From: Paragemmobacter amnigenus
Lineage (GTDB): Bacteria > Pseudomonadota > Alphaproteobacteria > Rhodobacterales > Rhodobacteraceae
Direction of reading: 5' to 3'
Assembly: GCF_009908265.2 (NCBI RefSeq)
Contig: NZ_JAAATX020000012.1
Location: 94,131 to 158,130, forward strand
Length of the DNA stretch: 64,000 bases
In this document: positions 20,476-29,933 of the stretch, piece after piece
Layout of the letters: every line of letters begins with the position of its first letter
Numbering within the stretch: the stretch's first letter is position 1
Notes under the pieces: generated by a model
Database searches by the model: none
What the model was told of the DNA's origin: nothing
What the model saw: only the letters and a program-made list of their open reading frames with translations
Position numbers and translations under genes: made by a program

Positions 20476-22146
20476 TTATACGACCAGCGTCTTCGGCTTG
20501 CGCCGGTTGTACCAGTAGGTCACGATCAGCCGCGTCACGTTGATCGCGGTAAAGACCGAGGTGACGATCCCGATGGCCAGCGTCACCGCAAAGCCCCGCA
20601 CCGGACCCGCGCCAAGGAAGAACAGCACACCTGCCGTGATCAGCGTGGTCACATTGGCATCCACGATGGCCGACAGCGCCCGTTCAAAGCCCAGCTCGAT
20701 CGCCCGCGCCGCACTCTTCGCGCCCGCCCGCAACTCGTCGCGCATGCGTTCATAGATCAGGACGTTGGCATCCACCGCCATCCCGATGGTCAGCACCAGA
20801 CCCGCGATCCCGGGCAGCGTCAGCGTGGCCCCGATCATCGACATGATCCCGAAGATCATCGCCATGTTGATGGCCAGCGCCACCACCGCAAAGACCCCGA
20901 ACAGCCCGTATGAGGCGATCATCAGCACCGACACCGCCGCCGCCGCGATCACCGTCGCCAGCCGCCCCGCATCGATCGAATCCTGCCCCAGCTCCGGCCC
21001 GATGGTCCGTTCCTCAAGGAAATTCATCGTCGCGGGCAGCGCACCGGCCGACAGCAGCACCGCCAGACGGTTGGCCTCCTCGACCGTGAAATTGCCGGTG
21101 ATGATCCCCGACCCGCCCGGAATGTGGCTCTGGATCACGGGCGCGCTGATCACCTTGCCGTCCAGCACGATCGCAAAGGGCGCCCCGATGTTCTGCGCCG
21201 TATAGTCGCCAAAGGCCCGCGCCCCGCGCACATCGAACTGGAAGGCCACCGCAGGCCGCCCGTTCTGGTCGAAATCGCCCTTCGCGTTGGTCAGGTCCTC
21301 GCCCGACACGACGGGCACTTCCTCGACCGTATACCAGACCCCCTCCTCGTCCATCGACGGCAGGCTCACATTGCCCGCGCCGGGGGTCTTGTCCTCGGCC
21401 GTGCCGCGGCGCACCACGGGGTTGAAGGTCAGCTTCGCCGTCGTCCCGATCAGCGCCTTCAGCTCGGTCGCCGACCCGATGCCCGGCACCTGGATCAGGA
21501 TGCGGTCCGCGCCCTGCCGCTGGATCGTGGGCTCGCGCGTGCCCGCCTGGTCGACGCGGGTACGGATGATCTCCAGCGACTGCTGGATCGTCCGCTGGTC
21601 CACCGCCGCCCGCTCCGGCTCGGAGAGCTGCACGATCAGCACATTGCCCTCGGCCGTGACATCGATATCGGTCTGGCCCACACCGGTCAGCGTCACCACA
21701 TTCGACGCCAGCGCCCGCACGGCCTCGACCGCCGCGGCCATGCCCGCCTCGTTCTCGATCTGCACGCGCAGCTCATAGGGGATCTGCGCGGGCTGCCGCC
21801 GCACGCTGCCGACCTGATCGCGCACGTCGCGCAGGGCGTTGCGGACTTCCGGCCACCAGCCATCCATCCGCGCCTTGTAGACATCCTCGACCTGCACTTC
21901 GGCCAGCAGATGCGCGCCCCCCCGCAGATCGAGACCAAGGTTCACGATCCCCGAGGGCAGCCAGTCCGGCCACTCGTCCAGCGCGGCCTGCTGCTCCGTC
22001 GTGGCAAATCCTGCCTCCTCCACCGCCTTGGCGGCGTCGTTATGCGCCTCGACCTGCGGATAATACAGGTTGGGCAGCGCCAGCAGCAGCCCCGCCGCCA
22101 CCAGCATCCATGTCAGGATCTGCTTCCAGAACGGAAAATTCAGCAT
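20476..22146 (-). CDS. secD: Protein translocase subunit SecD
   Basis: 556 residues: one N-terminal helix, a large periplasmic P1 domain with LGLDLRGGAHLLAEV, then five C-terminal helices with GMAVDANVLIYERMRDEL and the GFERALSAIVDANVTTLI block. All are diagnostic of SecD. The start ATG lies 19 bp after the yajC stop, keeping the yajC-secD-secF order. Confidence 0.97.
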   Translation of the reverse strand: MLNFPFWKQILTWMLVAAGLLLALPNLYYPQVEAHNDAAKAVEEAGFATTEQQAALDEWPDWLPSGIVNLGLDLRGGAHLLAEVQVEDVYKARMDGWWPEVRNALRDVRDQVGSVRRQPAQIPYELRVQIENEAGMAAAVEAVRALASNVVTLTGVGQTDIDVTAEGNVLIVQLSEPERAAVDQRTIQQSLEIIRTRVDQAGTREPTIQRQGADRILIQVPGIGSATELKALIGTTAKLTFNPVVRRGTAEDKTPGAGNVSLPSMDEEGVWYTVEEVPVVSGEDLTNAKGDFDQNGRPAVAFQFDVRGARAFGDYTAQNIGAPFAIVLDGKVISAPVIQSHIPGGSGIITGNFTVEEANRLAVLLSAGALPATMNFLEERTIGPELGQDSIDAGRLATVIAAAAVSVLMIASYGLFGVFAVVALAINMAMIFGIMSMIGATLTLPGIAGLVLTIGMAVDANVLIYERMRDELRAGAKSAARAIELGFERALSAIVDANVTTLITAGVLFFLGAGPVRGFAVTLAIGIVTSVFTAINVTRLIVTYWYNRRKPKTLVV

Positions 22147-22165
22147 GACGCGCGTCCGATCCGGC

Positions 22166-22492
22166 TCAGGCCGCGGCCGGTTCGGTCTTGTTCATCACCT
22201 GCGCGATGGTGTGGCGCAGGACCTTGACCTTCACGCCATCGGCGATCTCGACCTCGACCAGCCCGTCCTCCTGCACCTTCGTGACCTTGCCCACGATGCC
22301 GCCCTGCGTCAGCACCTGGTCGCCACGCCGCAGCGCCTCCACCATGGCCTTGTGTTCCTTCATCTTCTTCTGCTGCGGGCGGATCAGCAGGAAATACATG
22401 ATCGCGAAGATCAGGATCAGCGGGATGAACGAGGCAAAGGCGGAACCGGCACCGGCACCGGCCGTCTGCGCGAAGGCGGGAGTTACAAACAT
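22166..22492 (-). CDS. yajC: Sec translocon accessory protein YajC
   Basis: 108 residues with one membrane helix (about 22-41, ending YFLLIRPQQKKMKEHKAMV, the family signature), then a small cytoplasmic domain with RRGDQVLTQGGIVGKV. It associates with SecDF. First gene of the yajC-secDF-DUF498-ccmABCDG run on the minus strand. Confidence 0.96.
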   Translation of the reverse strand: MFVTPAFAQTAGAGAGSAFASFIPLILIFAIMYFLLIRPQQKKMKEHKAMVEALRRGDQVLTQGGIVGKVTKVQEDGLVEVEIADGVKVKVLRHTIAQVMNKTEPAAA

Positions 22493-22855
22493 TGGGCGTC
22501 CTCACTGTCTCTCTGGGGCCGGGCTGACCCCGGCGGAATTGGCGCGCACCCTATAATCGGGGGCTGGCGAAGGCAAGGCAGGCCCGACCGCCGCAGCATG
22601 CGGCCAAAACGGACCCGACCGCCTGCCCATATATGAACGCGCACGGCATTTGGAACCCTCGCAGGGCGGCAAACTTGCCGCCGCAGGCGCGCCCGTCCCT
22701 GCGCCCTGACGCAACCGTGATCGCCGCCCCGTCACGGTCCGACGGATGCCCTGCATAAACTCCGCCCCCCGCCCGCCGTTACACAGAGCGGGAAGCGCGC
22801 GTTTTCCCGCCGGTCGCGCCACCGGCGGGCTGTGAAAGAAAGTGACCGTCACGCC
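22493..22855. other. Divergent intergenic region (363 bp) without a supported gene
   Basis: The spacer lies between yajC (minus) and the 65-residue gene (plus) and must hold both promoters. The only clear structure is a perfect 9-bp stem cccgccggt-cgcgcc-accggcggg at 22806-22829, preceded by gtttt and ending 26 nt before the downstream ATG. Open frames through the spacer are short or Pro/Arg-rich and look like chance. Confidence 0.6.
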
Positions 22856-23053
22856 ATGAACGAAAGCCGACTGAAAGCCCTCATCACGGGGACCAGCGAC
22901 CTGTCCAAGGCCAGCCTCGCCTCGCGCGTGCTCCTCAACCGCCTGCGGATCGAGGCGCGCACCAACCCCGCCAGCCTGCCGCAGAAGGTGGCCGAACTTG
23001 CCGCCTTCATCGCCAAACACGCCTTCGCCGCCGACGATTTCGCCCGGATCTAA
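22856..23053 (+). CDS. Small uncharacterised protein
   Basis: 65 residues, helical and mildly basic (MNESRLKALITGTSDLSKAS then LLNRLRIEARTNPASLP). The composition and leucine spacing suggest a small helical bundle. The start at 22856 is preferred over 22832 for its MNE start, though no strong ribosome site is visible. It precedes the next gene by 12 bp, so the two form a likely unit. I recognise no family. Confidence 0.6.
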   Translation: MNESRLKALITGTSDLSKASLASRVLLNRLRIEARTNPASLPQKVAELAAFIAKHAFAADDFARI

Positions 23054-23065
23054 AGGACCACGCCC

Positions 23066-24046
23066 ATGAAGAACGAACTCCTCACCCCGGCCGAAACCGC
23101 CGAGCGTATCCGCGCAGGCGCGATCCTCTCCATCGCCGGCCCCGACGCCCTGCTCGCCACCCTGCCCCGCGGCACATGGATCGGCGGCACCACCGTCTAC
23201 ATGCTGACCGAAGACGGCGGCGCCCGCATCGACGACCGCCTCTTCGTCTCCACCTTCGAAAGCGCGACCGGCGCCACCATCCGCCACCACAGCCCCGACA
23301 CCCTGCCCGCCCTCGCGCAGGACCGGCCCGAGGGCGTGACCCTCCTCCTCATCCCCGCCTTCTCGGACGCGCACCGCCGCTTCGCGCTGGACGGCACCAC
23401 CTATGACGGCCTCTTCGACCAGCCGCTCGCGGGCTGGATCACCGGCGTCCCGGTCGAAAAGATCGGCACCACCGCCCCCGCCATCTTCGACGGCACCACC
23501 GGCACCCGCCATACCGAAGGCGCCATGGCCCTCCACGTGGCCCTGCCCGCAGGCACCACGCCCAGCCTCGACATCGTCAACATCTTCACCCCCTCGGACG
23601 ATCCCGCGACGACCTTCACCTTCCCCGAGACCGGCTTTTCCGCCCGCACCGCCACGGTGAACGGCAAGACGGTCGATCTCGCGGCCTATCTGCGCGCCCA
23701 TGCCATCGACACCCGCCTTCCGCTGGTGGCGAATTACGCAGGCGCCCTCATCAACGTCTCCTTCGAACATGTCGACGCGGCGGGCGGCGGGGTCAGCTTC
23801 TACGCCCCCGTCATCGCGGGCACGGAATACCGCCTCGCCACGGCCCAGCCCGACTACGCCGCCGCCTTCGCCGCCACGCTGGGCGATGGCGGAGAGGGGA
23901 TGCTGTCGTGCAACTGCATCCTGAACTACCTGCACGGCGACATGGCGGGCAAAAAGACGGGCCGCTTCACCGGCCCCGTCACCTTCGGCGAGATCGCCTA
24001 TATCCTGCTCAACCAGACGTTGGTCAAACTCGACCTCGCCGCCTGA
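23066..24046 (+). CDS. Conserved protein of unknown function (DUF6976-like)
   Basis: 326 residues, soluble, with no signal peptide. The C-terminal block LSCNCILNYLHGDMAGKKTG then GPVTFGEIAYILLNQTLVKL is recognisable as a conserved family tail. I recall it under DUF6976, with a FIST-like sensory flavour (CNC near residue 287), but cannot check this. N-terminal segments (LTPAETAERIRAGAILSIAG and WIGGTTVYML) are also typical of it. The ribosome site aagga lies 7 nt before the ATG. Together with the 65-residue gene it forms a two-gene unit closed by a terminator. Signal-sensing is only an inference. Confidence 0.75.
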   Translation: MKNELLTPAETAERIRAGAILSIAGPDALLATLPRGTWIGGTTVYMLTEDGGARIDDRLFVSTFESATGATIRHHSPDTLPALAQDRPEGVTLLLIPAFSDAHRRFALDGTTYDGLFDQPLAGWITGVPVEKIGTTAPAIFDGTTGTRHTEGAMALHVALPAGTTPSLDIVNIFTPSDDPATTFTFPETGFSARTATVNGKTVDLAAYLRAHAIDTRLPLVANYAGALINVSFEHVDAAGGGVSFYAPVIAGTEYRLATAQPDYAAAFAATLGDGGEGMLSCNCILNYLHGDMAGKKTGRFTGPVTFGEIAYILLNQTLVKLDLAA

Positions 24047-24052
24047 TCCTCC

Positions 24053-24084
24053 GCGCAGGAGGGGCAAGATCGCCCGTCCTGCGC
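24053..24084. terminator. Hairpin between convergent genes
   Basis: Arms gcgcagga (24053-24060) and tcctgcgc (24077-24084) with an internal gggcaagatcgccc that can also pair. It lies between the stops of the DUF6976-like gene and the small membrane protein gene and can serve both. Confidence 0.75.
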
Positions 24085-24085
24085 C

Positions 24086-24328
24086 CTATTTCCGCCGGTT
24101 GTCGTAATGGTAAAGCCACAACCGCGCCAGCATGAGCAGGACGCAGAACGCGATCACGCTGCCCAGAATGAACAGGTTTTCGTCGAACCCGAACCGCCGC
24201 GCGACCCACAACAGCCCCGCGACCACCGCCGTCAGCGCCAGAATGGCCGCCAGCATCGGAAAGGCCCGCAGAAGGTTCCAGACCAGACCCAAAGCCACCA
24301 TCCCGAAAACGACAAGCAACGGCTCCAT
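24086..24328 (-). CDS. Small membrane protein, unknown function
   Basis: 80 residues with three hydrophobic stretches (about 3-19, 25-43 and 50-72), ending with a basic tail LYHYDNRRK. The start lies 14 bp after the stop of the methyltransferase gene, so it is probably co-transcribed with it. Nothing identifies a role; an accessory function for the methyltransferase would be guesswork. Confidence 0.6.
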   Translation of the reverse strand: MEPLLVVFGMVALGLVWNLLRAFPMLAAILALTAVVAGLLWVARRFGFDENLFILGSVIAFCVLLMLARLWLYHYDNRRK

Positions 24329-24342
24329 CGCACCCCCCGCCC

Positions 24343-25989
24343 CTACAACTCCAGCCGCCCCTGCCGCGAGGCATCCTCCTCGCGCGCCGCCGCGCGGAAG
24401 GTGTCGGACCGCCGCAGCGGCAAGCGCACCGCGCGGTCGCGCAGGCGCATCGCCTCCTCGATCGTCACGATCTGCACGCGCGGCACGGCCACCCCGTCCA
24501 CCTCCACCTGTCCGGCGCTCGCCGCCTCCTCGACCATGGGGCGCGTGGGGGGCGTCAGGGTCAGGAACACCGCCAGATCGGCCTTCTGGCGGTCCATCAC
24601 CCCCTTCAGGTCGCCCACCATCGCGCGGCCCACATTGTCGCCCGCCTTGACCGACACGATCCCGCGCCCCGTCCGCCCGAAATAGAGGTTGCCGTCAAAG
24701 CCCCCATCCGCCCCCCGCTTGCCAAGGTTCCCCGGCACCGCGTCGATGAGAGAGAGCGCCCATTTCTCGAACTCGAAATAATAGCGCCCGTCCGACCGCC
24801 CCCTGCGCGCAAGGTCCTGCGCGCTGGCCAGATCCTGCGGCACGCCCTGCGTGGTGAAGGCCACGCCCGGAAAGGCCTGCCGCAGCCGCTTTTCGATCAA
24901 CCCGATGGCCAGATGGGTGACGTCGATCCCCATCCACGCCCGCCCCAGCTTCTCCGCCGCATGGACGGTGGTCCCGCAGCCGCAGAACGGGTCCAGCACC
25001 ACATCGCCGGGATTGGAGGAGGCGTTGAGGATGCGCTCCAGCAGCGCGACGGGCTTTTGGGTGGGGTAGCCGAGGCGTTCTTGGGCTTGGGAATTAAGCG
25101 GAGGGATGTCGGTCCAGATTGTCCCCATCACACCGCCGGATTGCTCACTCAAATAACGCTTGAGTTGAGGCCGCTTAGTTACGTCGATTTCTCCGCTTCG
25201 ATTTCGCGGATACCAAACGCGGCCGTCACTATCCAAACGCTGCATCGTTTCGAGTGAATAGCGCCAACCTTTTGGCGGACTCTCGTGGCCTTTCCACTCG
25301 TACATCATATTCGGACGCGGATTCGGGCTTGTCATGTTATCCAAGCGATAACGACCGCGACCGTCACCGTCATCATGACGGTATTTGTCCGACAAATACT
25401 CTTCCGAGTGAGGCTCGCGCGGTGTGTTCCAAACAAACGCATCAGACTTCGTAAAGAAAAAGACCTTGTCAGCAACCTTGCTCCAAGTCTTGCTGTCGCT
25501 GTGCGTTGTGGTCCGTTTCCACGTTATCTCGTTCTGATAGCCTTTTCCCCCAAACACCGCATCCAGCAGCACCTTCAGATAATGGCTCGCCGTCGGATCG
25601 CAGTGCAGATAGAGGCTCCCCGTCGGCTTCAGCACCCGATGCAATTCGATCAGCCGCAACGCCATCATGGCCAGATAGGCCATCATGTCATTCTCGCCCA
25701 GAAAGCCCCGCATCGCGCGCAGCATCTCTGCCGCCGCCGCATTGCCGGACCGCATGACCTCCTGATAGGCCTCCTCCGCGCTCTCGCCCCAGTGCCACGT
25801 GTCGTCAAAGGCCTGTATCTGCGCCGCCGCCTCCTGCCCCTGCGGCGACTTGAACAGCACGTTGTAGCTGGCGTTGGAATTGAACGGCGGGTCCAGATAG
25901 ATCAGGTCCACCGTTTCCGACCGGATGCTTTCGCGCAGCACCTTCAGATTGTCGCCGTAGTATAACGTATTCACCATCGACCCGATCAC
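24343..25989 (-). CDS. Solitary DNA methyltransferase with C-terminal nuclease-like domain
   Basis: 548 residues. The N-terminal part is a beta-class amino-methyltransferase: the catalytic motif [14 protein letters not shown] near residue 30 comes before the AdoMet-binding motif [26 protein letters not shown] near residue 335, with [14 protein letters not shown] between. After about residue 400 a second domain appears ([42 protein letters not shown]). It resembles an Mrr-type PD-(D/E)xK fold with D...SVK instead of the usual E/Q-x-K. No separate restriction subunit is present. The segment from 25090 to 25560 (residues ~143-300, the likely target-recognition part) drops to 45-48 percent GC in 60-nt samples, against 67 percent in the flank, and its codon use differs. 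This suggests recombination of the specificity region. It may be a regulatory or defence enzyme; the choice is open. Confidence 0.85.
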   Translation of the reverse strand: MIGSMVNTLYYGDNLKVLRESIRSETVDLIYLDPPFNSNASYNVLFKSPQGQEAAAQIQAFDDTWHWGESAEEAYQEVMRSGNAAAAEMLRAMRGFLGENDMMAYLAMMALRLIELHRVLKPTGSLYLHCDPTASHYLKVLLDAVFGGKGYQNEITWKRTTTHSDSKTWSKVADKVFFFTKSDAFVWNTPREPHSEEYLSDKYRHDDGDGRGRYRLDNMTSPNPRPNMMYEWKGHESPPKGWRYSLETMQRLDSDGRVWYPRNRSGEIDVTKRPQLKRYLSEQSGGVMGTIWTDIPPLNSQAQERLGYPTQKPVALLERILNASSNPGDVVLDPFCGCGTTVHAAEKLGRAWMGIDVTHLAIGLIEKRLRQAFPGVAFTTQGVPQDLASAQDLARRGRSDGRYYFEFEKWALSLIDAVPGNLGKRGADGGFDGNLYFGRTGRGIVSVKAGDNVGRAMVGDLKGVMDRQKADLAVFLTLTPPTRPMVEEAASAGQVEVDGVAVPRVQIVTIEEAMRLRDRAVRLPLRRSDTFRAAAREEDASRQGRLEL

Positions 25990-26353
25990 TCGTCACTGTC
26001 GGCGCGATCCTGCACCGCAAATCCACAACCACAGGTTAACCGCCCTTCGGCGGCGGTCAACTCCCGACCGCCCCCCCGCGCAACGGCCGCCACGGCGCGC
26101 TTCCCTCCCCCTCGTGGGGAGGGAGAGGGTGGGGGGATTTCCGGCACCCCCCTTCGCACCAGCGCACCCTTAACCACGTTGCGCCCCGCTTCGTGCGCCC
26201 ATCGCGTATGTACAGTTTGCGGCACAACCCTCTGCACAACCTTCGGCACAACTCCGGACGACCTCTGCCAAGGATATCAACCCCTTGGCCCACCCCCTTC
26301 CCCTTCCCGTCCCCATCTGGCATACCGACCCCGTTAAATCAGGGGTCACAGTC
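25990..26353. other. Divergent intergenic region (364 bp) with two repeat types
   Basis: Between the methyltransferase gene and serS. It contains the hairpin ccctcccc-ctcgt-ggggaggg (26103-26123) within a C/G-rich stretch of a kind dispersed in alphaproteobacteria, and the 12-nt-period element at 26212-26250. No gene is supported; the frames across it read as low-complexity or repeat-derived peptides. Confidence 0.6.
26212..26250. repeat. Short-period dispersed repeat, copy 1
   Basis: acagtttgcggcacaaccct continues with ctgcacaacc and ttcggcaca. The unit tgcggcacaacc / tctgcacaacc / ttcggcacaac recurs every 11-13 nt. The 39-nt stretch matches 49764-49802 at 34 positions. Confidence 0.75.
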
Positions 26354-27646
26354 ATGCACGACATCCGCGCCATCCGCGAAAATCCCGCCGCCTTCGACGC
26401 GGCCCTCGCCCGCCGTGGCCTGCCCCCCGCCTCGCCCGAGATCCTCGCCCTCGACGCCGACCGCCGCGCAAAGATCGCCGCCGCCGAAACCGCGACCGCC
26501 GACCAGAACCGCGCCTCCAAGGACGTGGGCGCCGCCAAGGCGCGCGGCGACGATGCCGAATTCGAACGCCTCCGCGCGCTTGTCGCTGAAAAGAAAGCGG
26601 AAATCGCCCGCCTCACGGCCGAGGCCGACACGCAGGACGCGGCCCTGCGCGACATGCTGATGCGCATCCCCAACCTGCCGCTGGCCGATGTGCCCACGGG
26701 CAAGGACGAGGATGACAACGTCGAACTCCGCCGCTGGGGCACCCCCCGCGCCTTCGACTTCAAACCGCTGGAGCATTTCGAGATCGCAGGCGTGAAGCCC
26801 GGCATGGATTTCGAAACCGCCGCCAAACTCTCCGGCGCGCGCTTCGTCGTGCTGCGCGGGGCGGTGATCCGCGTCCACCGCGCGCTGGCGCAGTTCATGC
26901 TGGACACCCATGTGGCCGAACATGGGTTAACCGAGACATGGACGCCGGTGCTGGTGAAGGAAGACGCCATGTATGGCACCAACCAGCTCCCGAAATTCGC
27001 GGAAGACAGCTATCAGACGACCAATGGCTGGTGGCTGGTGCCGACCTCAGAAGTCACCCTGACCAACACCGTGGCGGGTGATATCCTCGATGAAAATCAA
27101 CTGCCTATCCGCATGACCGCCCATACCCAGTGCTTCCGCTCCGAAGCGGGCAGCGCGGGCAAGGACACGACCGGCATGCTGCGCCAGCACCAGTTCGAGA
27201 AGGTCGAGATGGTGTCGATCACCACCCCCGACACAAGCGGCGCCGAACATGACCGCATGACGCGCTGTGCGGAAAATATCCTTGAAAAACTGGGGCTTCC
27301 CTATCGCACCATCGTGCTCTGCACCGGCGACATGGGCTTTGGCGCGCAAAAGACGCATGATCTGGAAGTCTGGCTTCCCGGCCAGAACCGCTATCGCGAG
27401 ATTTCCTCCGTCTCGGTCTGCGGCGATTTCCAGGCCCGCCGGATGAACGCCCGCTTCCGCCCGGCAGGTGGCGGAAAACCCGAATTCGTCCATACACTTA
27501 ACGGCTCGGGCCTTGCCGTGGGGCGCTGTCTGATCGCGGTGCTGGAGAACGGCCAGCAGGCCGACGGTTCGGTCGACCTGCCCGCCGTCCTGCACCCCTA
27601 TCTGGGCGGCAAGACGCGGATCGCCGCCGACGGCAGCCTTCAGTGA
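26354..27646 (+). CDS. serS: Serine--tRNA ligase
   Basis: 430 residues. It charges tRNA-Ser. The N-terminal coiled-coil arm spans about residues 25-100 ([20 protein letters not shown]). Class II motifs follow: TSEVTLTN, motif 2 in [20 protein letters not shown] followed by FEKVE, and motif 3 [18 protein letters not shown]. The start [15 protein letters not shown] is the family start; the frame extends 69 nt further upstream without conservation. Confidence 0.98.
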   Translation: MHDIRAIRENPAAFDAALARRGLPPASPEILALDADRRAKIAAAETATADQNRASKDVGAAKARGDDAEFERLRALVAEKKAEIARLTAEADTQDAALRDMLMRIPNLPLADVPTGKDEDDNVELRRWGTPRAFDFKPLEHFEIAGVKPGMDFETAAKLSGARFVVLRGAVIRVHRALAQFMLDTHVAEHGLTETWTPVLVKEDAMYGTNQLPKFAEDSYQTTNGWWLVPTSEVTLTNTVAGDILDENQLPIRMTAHTQCFRSEAGSAGKDTTGMLRQHQFEKVEMVSITTPDTSGAEHDRMTRCAENILEKLGLPYRTIVLCTGDMGFGAQKTHDLEVWLPGQNRYREISSVSVCGDFQARRMNARFRPAGGGKPEFVHTLNGSGLAVGRCLIAVLENGQQADGSVDLPAVLHPYLGGKTRIAADGSLQ

Positions 27647-27690
27647 CGCATGGCACAGGTCCAGACCCGCGACCGCTGCGTATACCTTTC

Positions 27691-28392
27691 ATGAAGACAC
27701 GCGCCCTTATCCTGCTCATCGTCACGCTCGCCTTCGGGGCGGCCCCTTTCCTCACGCCGCCCTTCCGCGGCTATGACCCCGCGCTCTTTCCGGTGAACAT
27801 CCCCCGCCCCTCGATCCAGCCGGCAGGCTATGCCTTCGCGATCTGGAGCGTGATCTATATCTGGCTTTTCGCCCACGCGATCACAAGCCTTTGGAAACGC
27901 GCGGAAAATCCCGCATGGGACCGCACGCGCCTGCCGCTTGCGCTGGCCATCGCGCTCGGCTCGGCCTGGCTCTGGATCGCGCCACAGGCCCCCATCGCGG
28001 CCACCGTCACGATCCTCGTCATGGCCGCCGCCGCCATCACCGCCTTCCTGCGCGCCGACACGGAAACCGACCGCTGGCTGCTCTCGGCCCCCATCGCCAT
28101 CCTTGCAGGCTGGCTCTCGGCCGCGGCTGCCGTATCCACCGGCGTGGTGATCGCGGGCTACGGGCTGCTGTCCGACACCGCCTCGGCCTTCGCCATGATC
28201 GCGGCCATCCTGACGCTTGCCACGTGGGTTCAACGGCAAAAGCCGCGCATGCCGGTCTACGGGATCACCGTGATCTGGGCGCTGGCGGGTGTCACCGTGG
28301 CCAATGCGGGGCTGAACCCCGTCATCGCCATCCTTGCGGGTCTGGGCATCGGGCTGATGGCACTGGTCCTGCGCCCGACCTTCCGGGGATGA
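27691..28392 (+). CDS. TspO/MBR-related multi-spanning membrane protein
   Basis: 233 residues with about seven hydrophobic helices. After the first helix comes PRPSIQPAGYAFAIWSVIYIWL, which resembles the P-x-P-x-F-x-x-x-W-x-x-I-Y region of TspO-like tryptophan-rich sensory proteins. It is longer than the classical five-helix TspO. I place it in the broader TspO/MBR superfamily found next to metabolic genes in alphaproteobacteria; ligand and role are unknown. The start at 27691 directly precedes the first helix. It is on the serS strand, 44 bp later. Confidence 0.6.
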   Translation: MKTRALILLIVTLAFGAAPFLTPPFRGYDPALFPVNIPRPSIQPAGYAFAIWSVIYIWLFAHAITSLWKRAENPAWDRTRLPLALAIALGSAWLWIAPQAPIAATVTILVMAAAAITAFLRADTETDRWLLSAPIAILAGWLSAAAAVSTGVVIAGYGLLSDTASAFAMIAAILTLATWVQRQKPRMPVYGITVIWALAGVTVANAGLNPVIAILAGLGIGLMALVLRPTFRG

Positions 28393-28419
28393 TCCAGCCC
28401 CACCGCGCCCCGCCGAGGC

Positions 28420-29886
28420 TCAGTCCTTCCGCCCCTCGATATGCTTTCGCAGACGGCTGGGCGTGTGGAATTTCCGCTCCCTGAACGGGTTTTTATCCGA
28501 CTGGCTGCGGAACATGATGCGGATCGGCACGCCCGGCATCTCGAAGTGATCCCGCAACCCGTTGACCAGATAGCGTTTATAGCTTTCCGGCATCTCGTCG
28601 GGACGCGAACACATCACCACGAAACCGGGGGGCCGCGCCTTCACCTGCGTCATGTAGCGCAGCTTGATCCGGTGCCCGCCCGGCGCCGGCGGCGGGTGCG
28701 CCTCGGTCATGGCACCCAGCCATGTGTTCAACCGCGCCGTGGTGATCCGCTTGTTCCAGACATCATGCGCCCGAACGATGGCGTCATGCAGCCGGTCCAG
28801 CCCCCGCCCCGTCTTGGCCGACACCGTCACCAAGGGCGCGCCGCGCAACTGCGGCAGAAGACGCTCGAACATCTCCTTCAGCTCGGCCAGCTTTTCCTGC
28901 TTCTCGTCTTCCAGATCCCACTTGTTCACCGCGACAACGACCGCGCGCCCCTCGGTTTCCGCGTAATCCGCGATCCGCAGATCCTGCGTCTCGAAGGGGA
29001 TCTCCACGTCCAGCAGCACCACCACGACCTCGGCGAAGCGCACCGCGCGCAGACCGTCCGCGACCGACAGCTTCTCCAGCTTCTCGACCACCCGCGCCTT
29101 CTTGCGCATTCCCGCCGTGTCGAAGATCCGCACGGGCGTGCCCATCCAGTCCGACCGGACCGAGATCGCGTCGCGCGTGATCCCCGCCTCGGGGCCGGTC
29201 AGCAGACGGTCCTCGCCGATGATCTTGTTGATCAGCGTGGATTTTCCGGCATTGGGCCGCCCGATCACCGCAATCTGCAGGGGCTTCTTCGCGGTGGGCC
29301 GGTGGGCGGCGGGATCGACCTCCTCGTCGCCCAGCTCCTCGGGGATGTCCACTTCCGTCTCGGGGGTGTTCATCGCCTCGCGTTCCGCGAATTCCTCGCG
29401 GAAGGGGGTCAGGATGCGGTACAGGTCATCCATCCCCTCGCCATGCTCGGCCGACAGCCGCACAGGCTCGCCCAGCCCCAGCGACCACGCCTCCAGCGCG
29501 CCGGAATCCCCCGCCGCGCCCTCGGCCTTGTTCACGCCAAGGACCACGCGGGCATTCTTCTTGCGCAGGATATCGGCAAAGACCTCGTCCGACGGCGTCA
29601 CACCCACCCGCCCGTCGATCAGGAACAGGCAGACATCCGCCATCTCGACCGCGCGTTCGGTCAGACGGCGCATCCGGCCCTGAAGGCTGTCATCTGTGAC
29701 TTCCTCCAGCCCCGCCGTGTCGATCACGGTGAAGCGCAGGTCGAACAGGCGCGCATCGCCCTCGCGCAGGTCGCGCGTGACGCCGGGCTGGTCATCGACC
29801 AGCGCCAGCTTGCGCCCGACAAGGCGGTTGAACAGCGTGGACTTGCCCACATTGGGACGACCCACGATCGCAAGGGTGAAGCTCAT
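28420..29886 (-). CDS. der: Ribosome-associated GTPase Der (EngA)
   Basis: 488 residues with two tandem G domains, unique to Der: [18 protein letters not shown] with DxxG in VIDTAGLEE, and [18 protein letters not shown] with [13 protein letters not shown]. These are followed by [10 protein letters not shown] and a C-terminal KH-like domain ending [17 protein letters not shown]. It acts in 50S subunit maturation. It lies downstream of the BamB-like lipoprotein gene, a der-bamB neighbourhood common in proteobacteria. Confidence 0.97.
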   Translation of the reverse strand: MSFTLAIVGRPNVGKSTLFNRLVGRKLALVDDQPGVTRDLREGDARLFDLRFTVIDTAGLEEVTDDSLQGRMRRLTERAVEMADVCLFLIDGRVGVTPSDEVFADILRKKNARVVLGVNKAEGAAGDSGALEAWSLGLGEPVRLSAEHGEGMDDLYRILTPFREEFAEREAMNTPETEVDIPEELGDEEVDPAAHRPTAKKPLQIAVIGRPNAGKSTLINKIIGEDRLLTGPEAGITRDAISVRSDWMGTPVRIFDTAGMRKKARVVEKLEKLSVADGLRAVRFAEVVVVLLDVEIPFETQDLRIADYAETEGRAVVVAVNKWDLEDEKQEKLAELKEMFERLLPQLRGAPLVTVSAKTGRGLDRLHDAIVRAHDVWNKRITTARLNTWLGAMTEAHPPPAPGGHRIKLRYMTQVKARPPGFVVMCSRPDEMPESYKRYLVNGLRDHFEMPGVPIRIMFRSQSDKNPFRERKFHTPSRLRKHIEGRKD

Positions 29887-29933
29887 CTTCCGCTCCGGAA
29901 ATCCAAAGGATGACCCCTTACACGGGGATCAGG

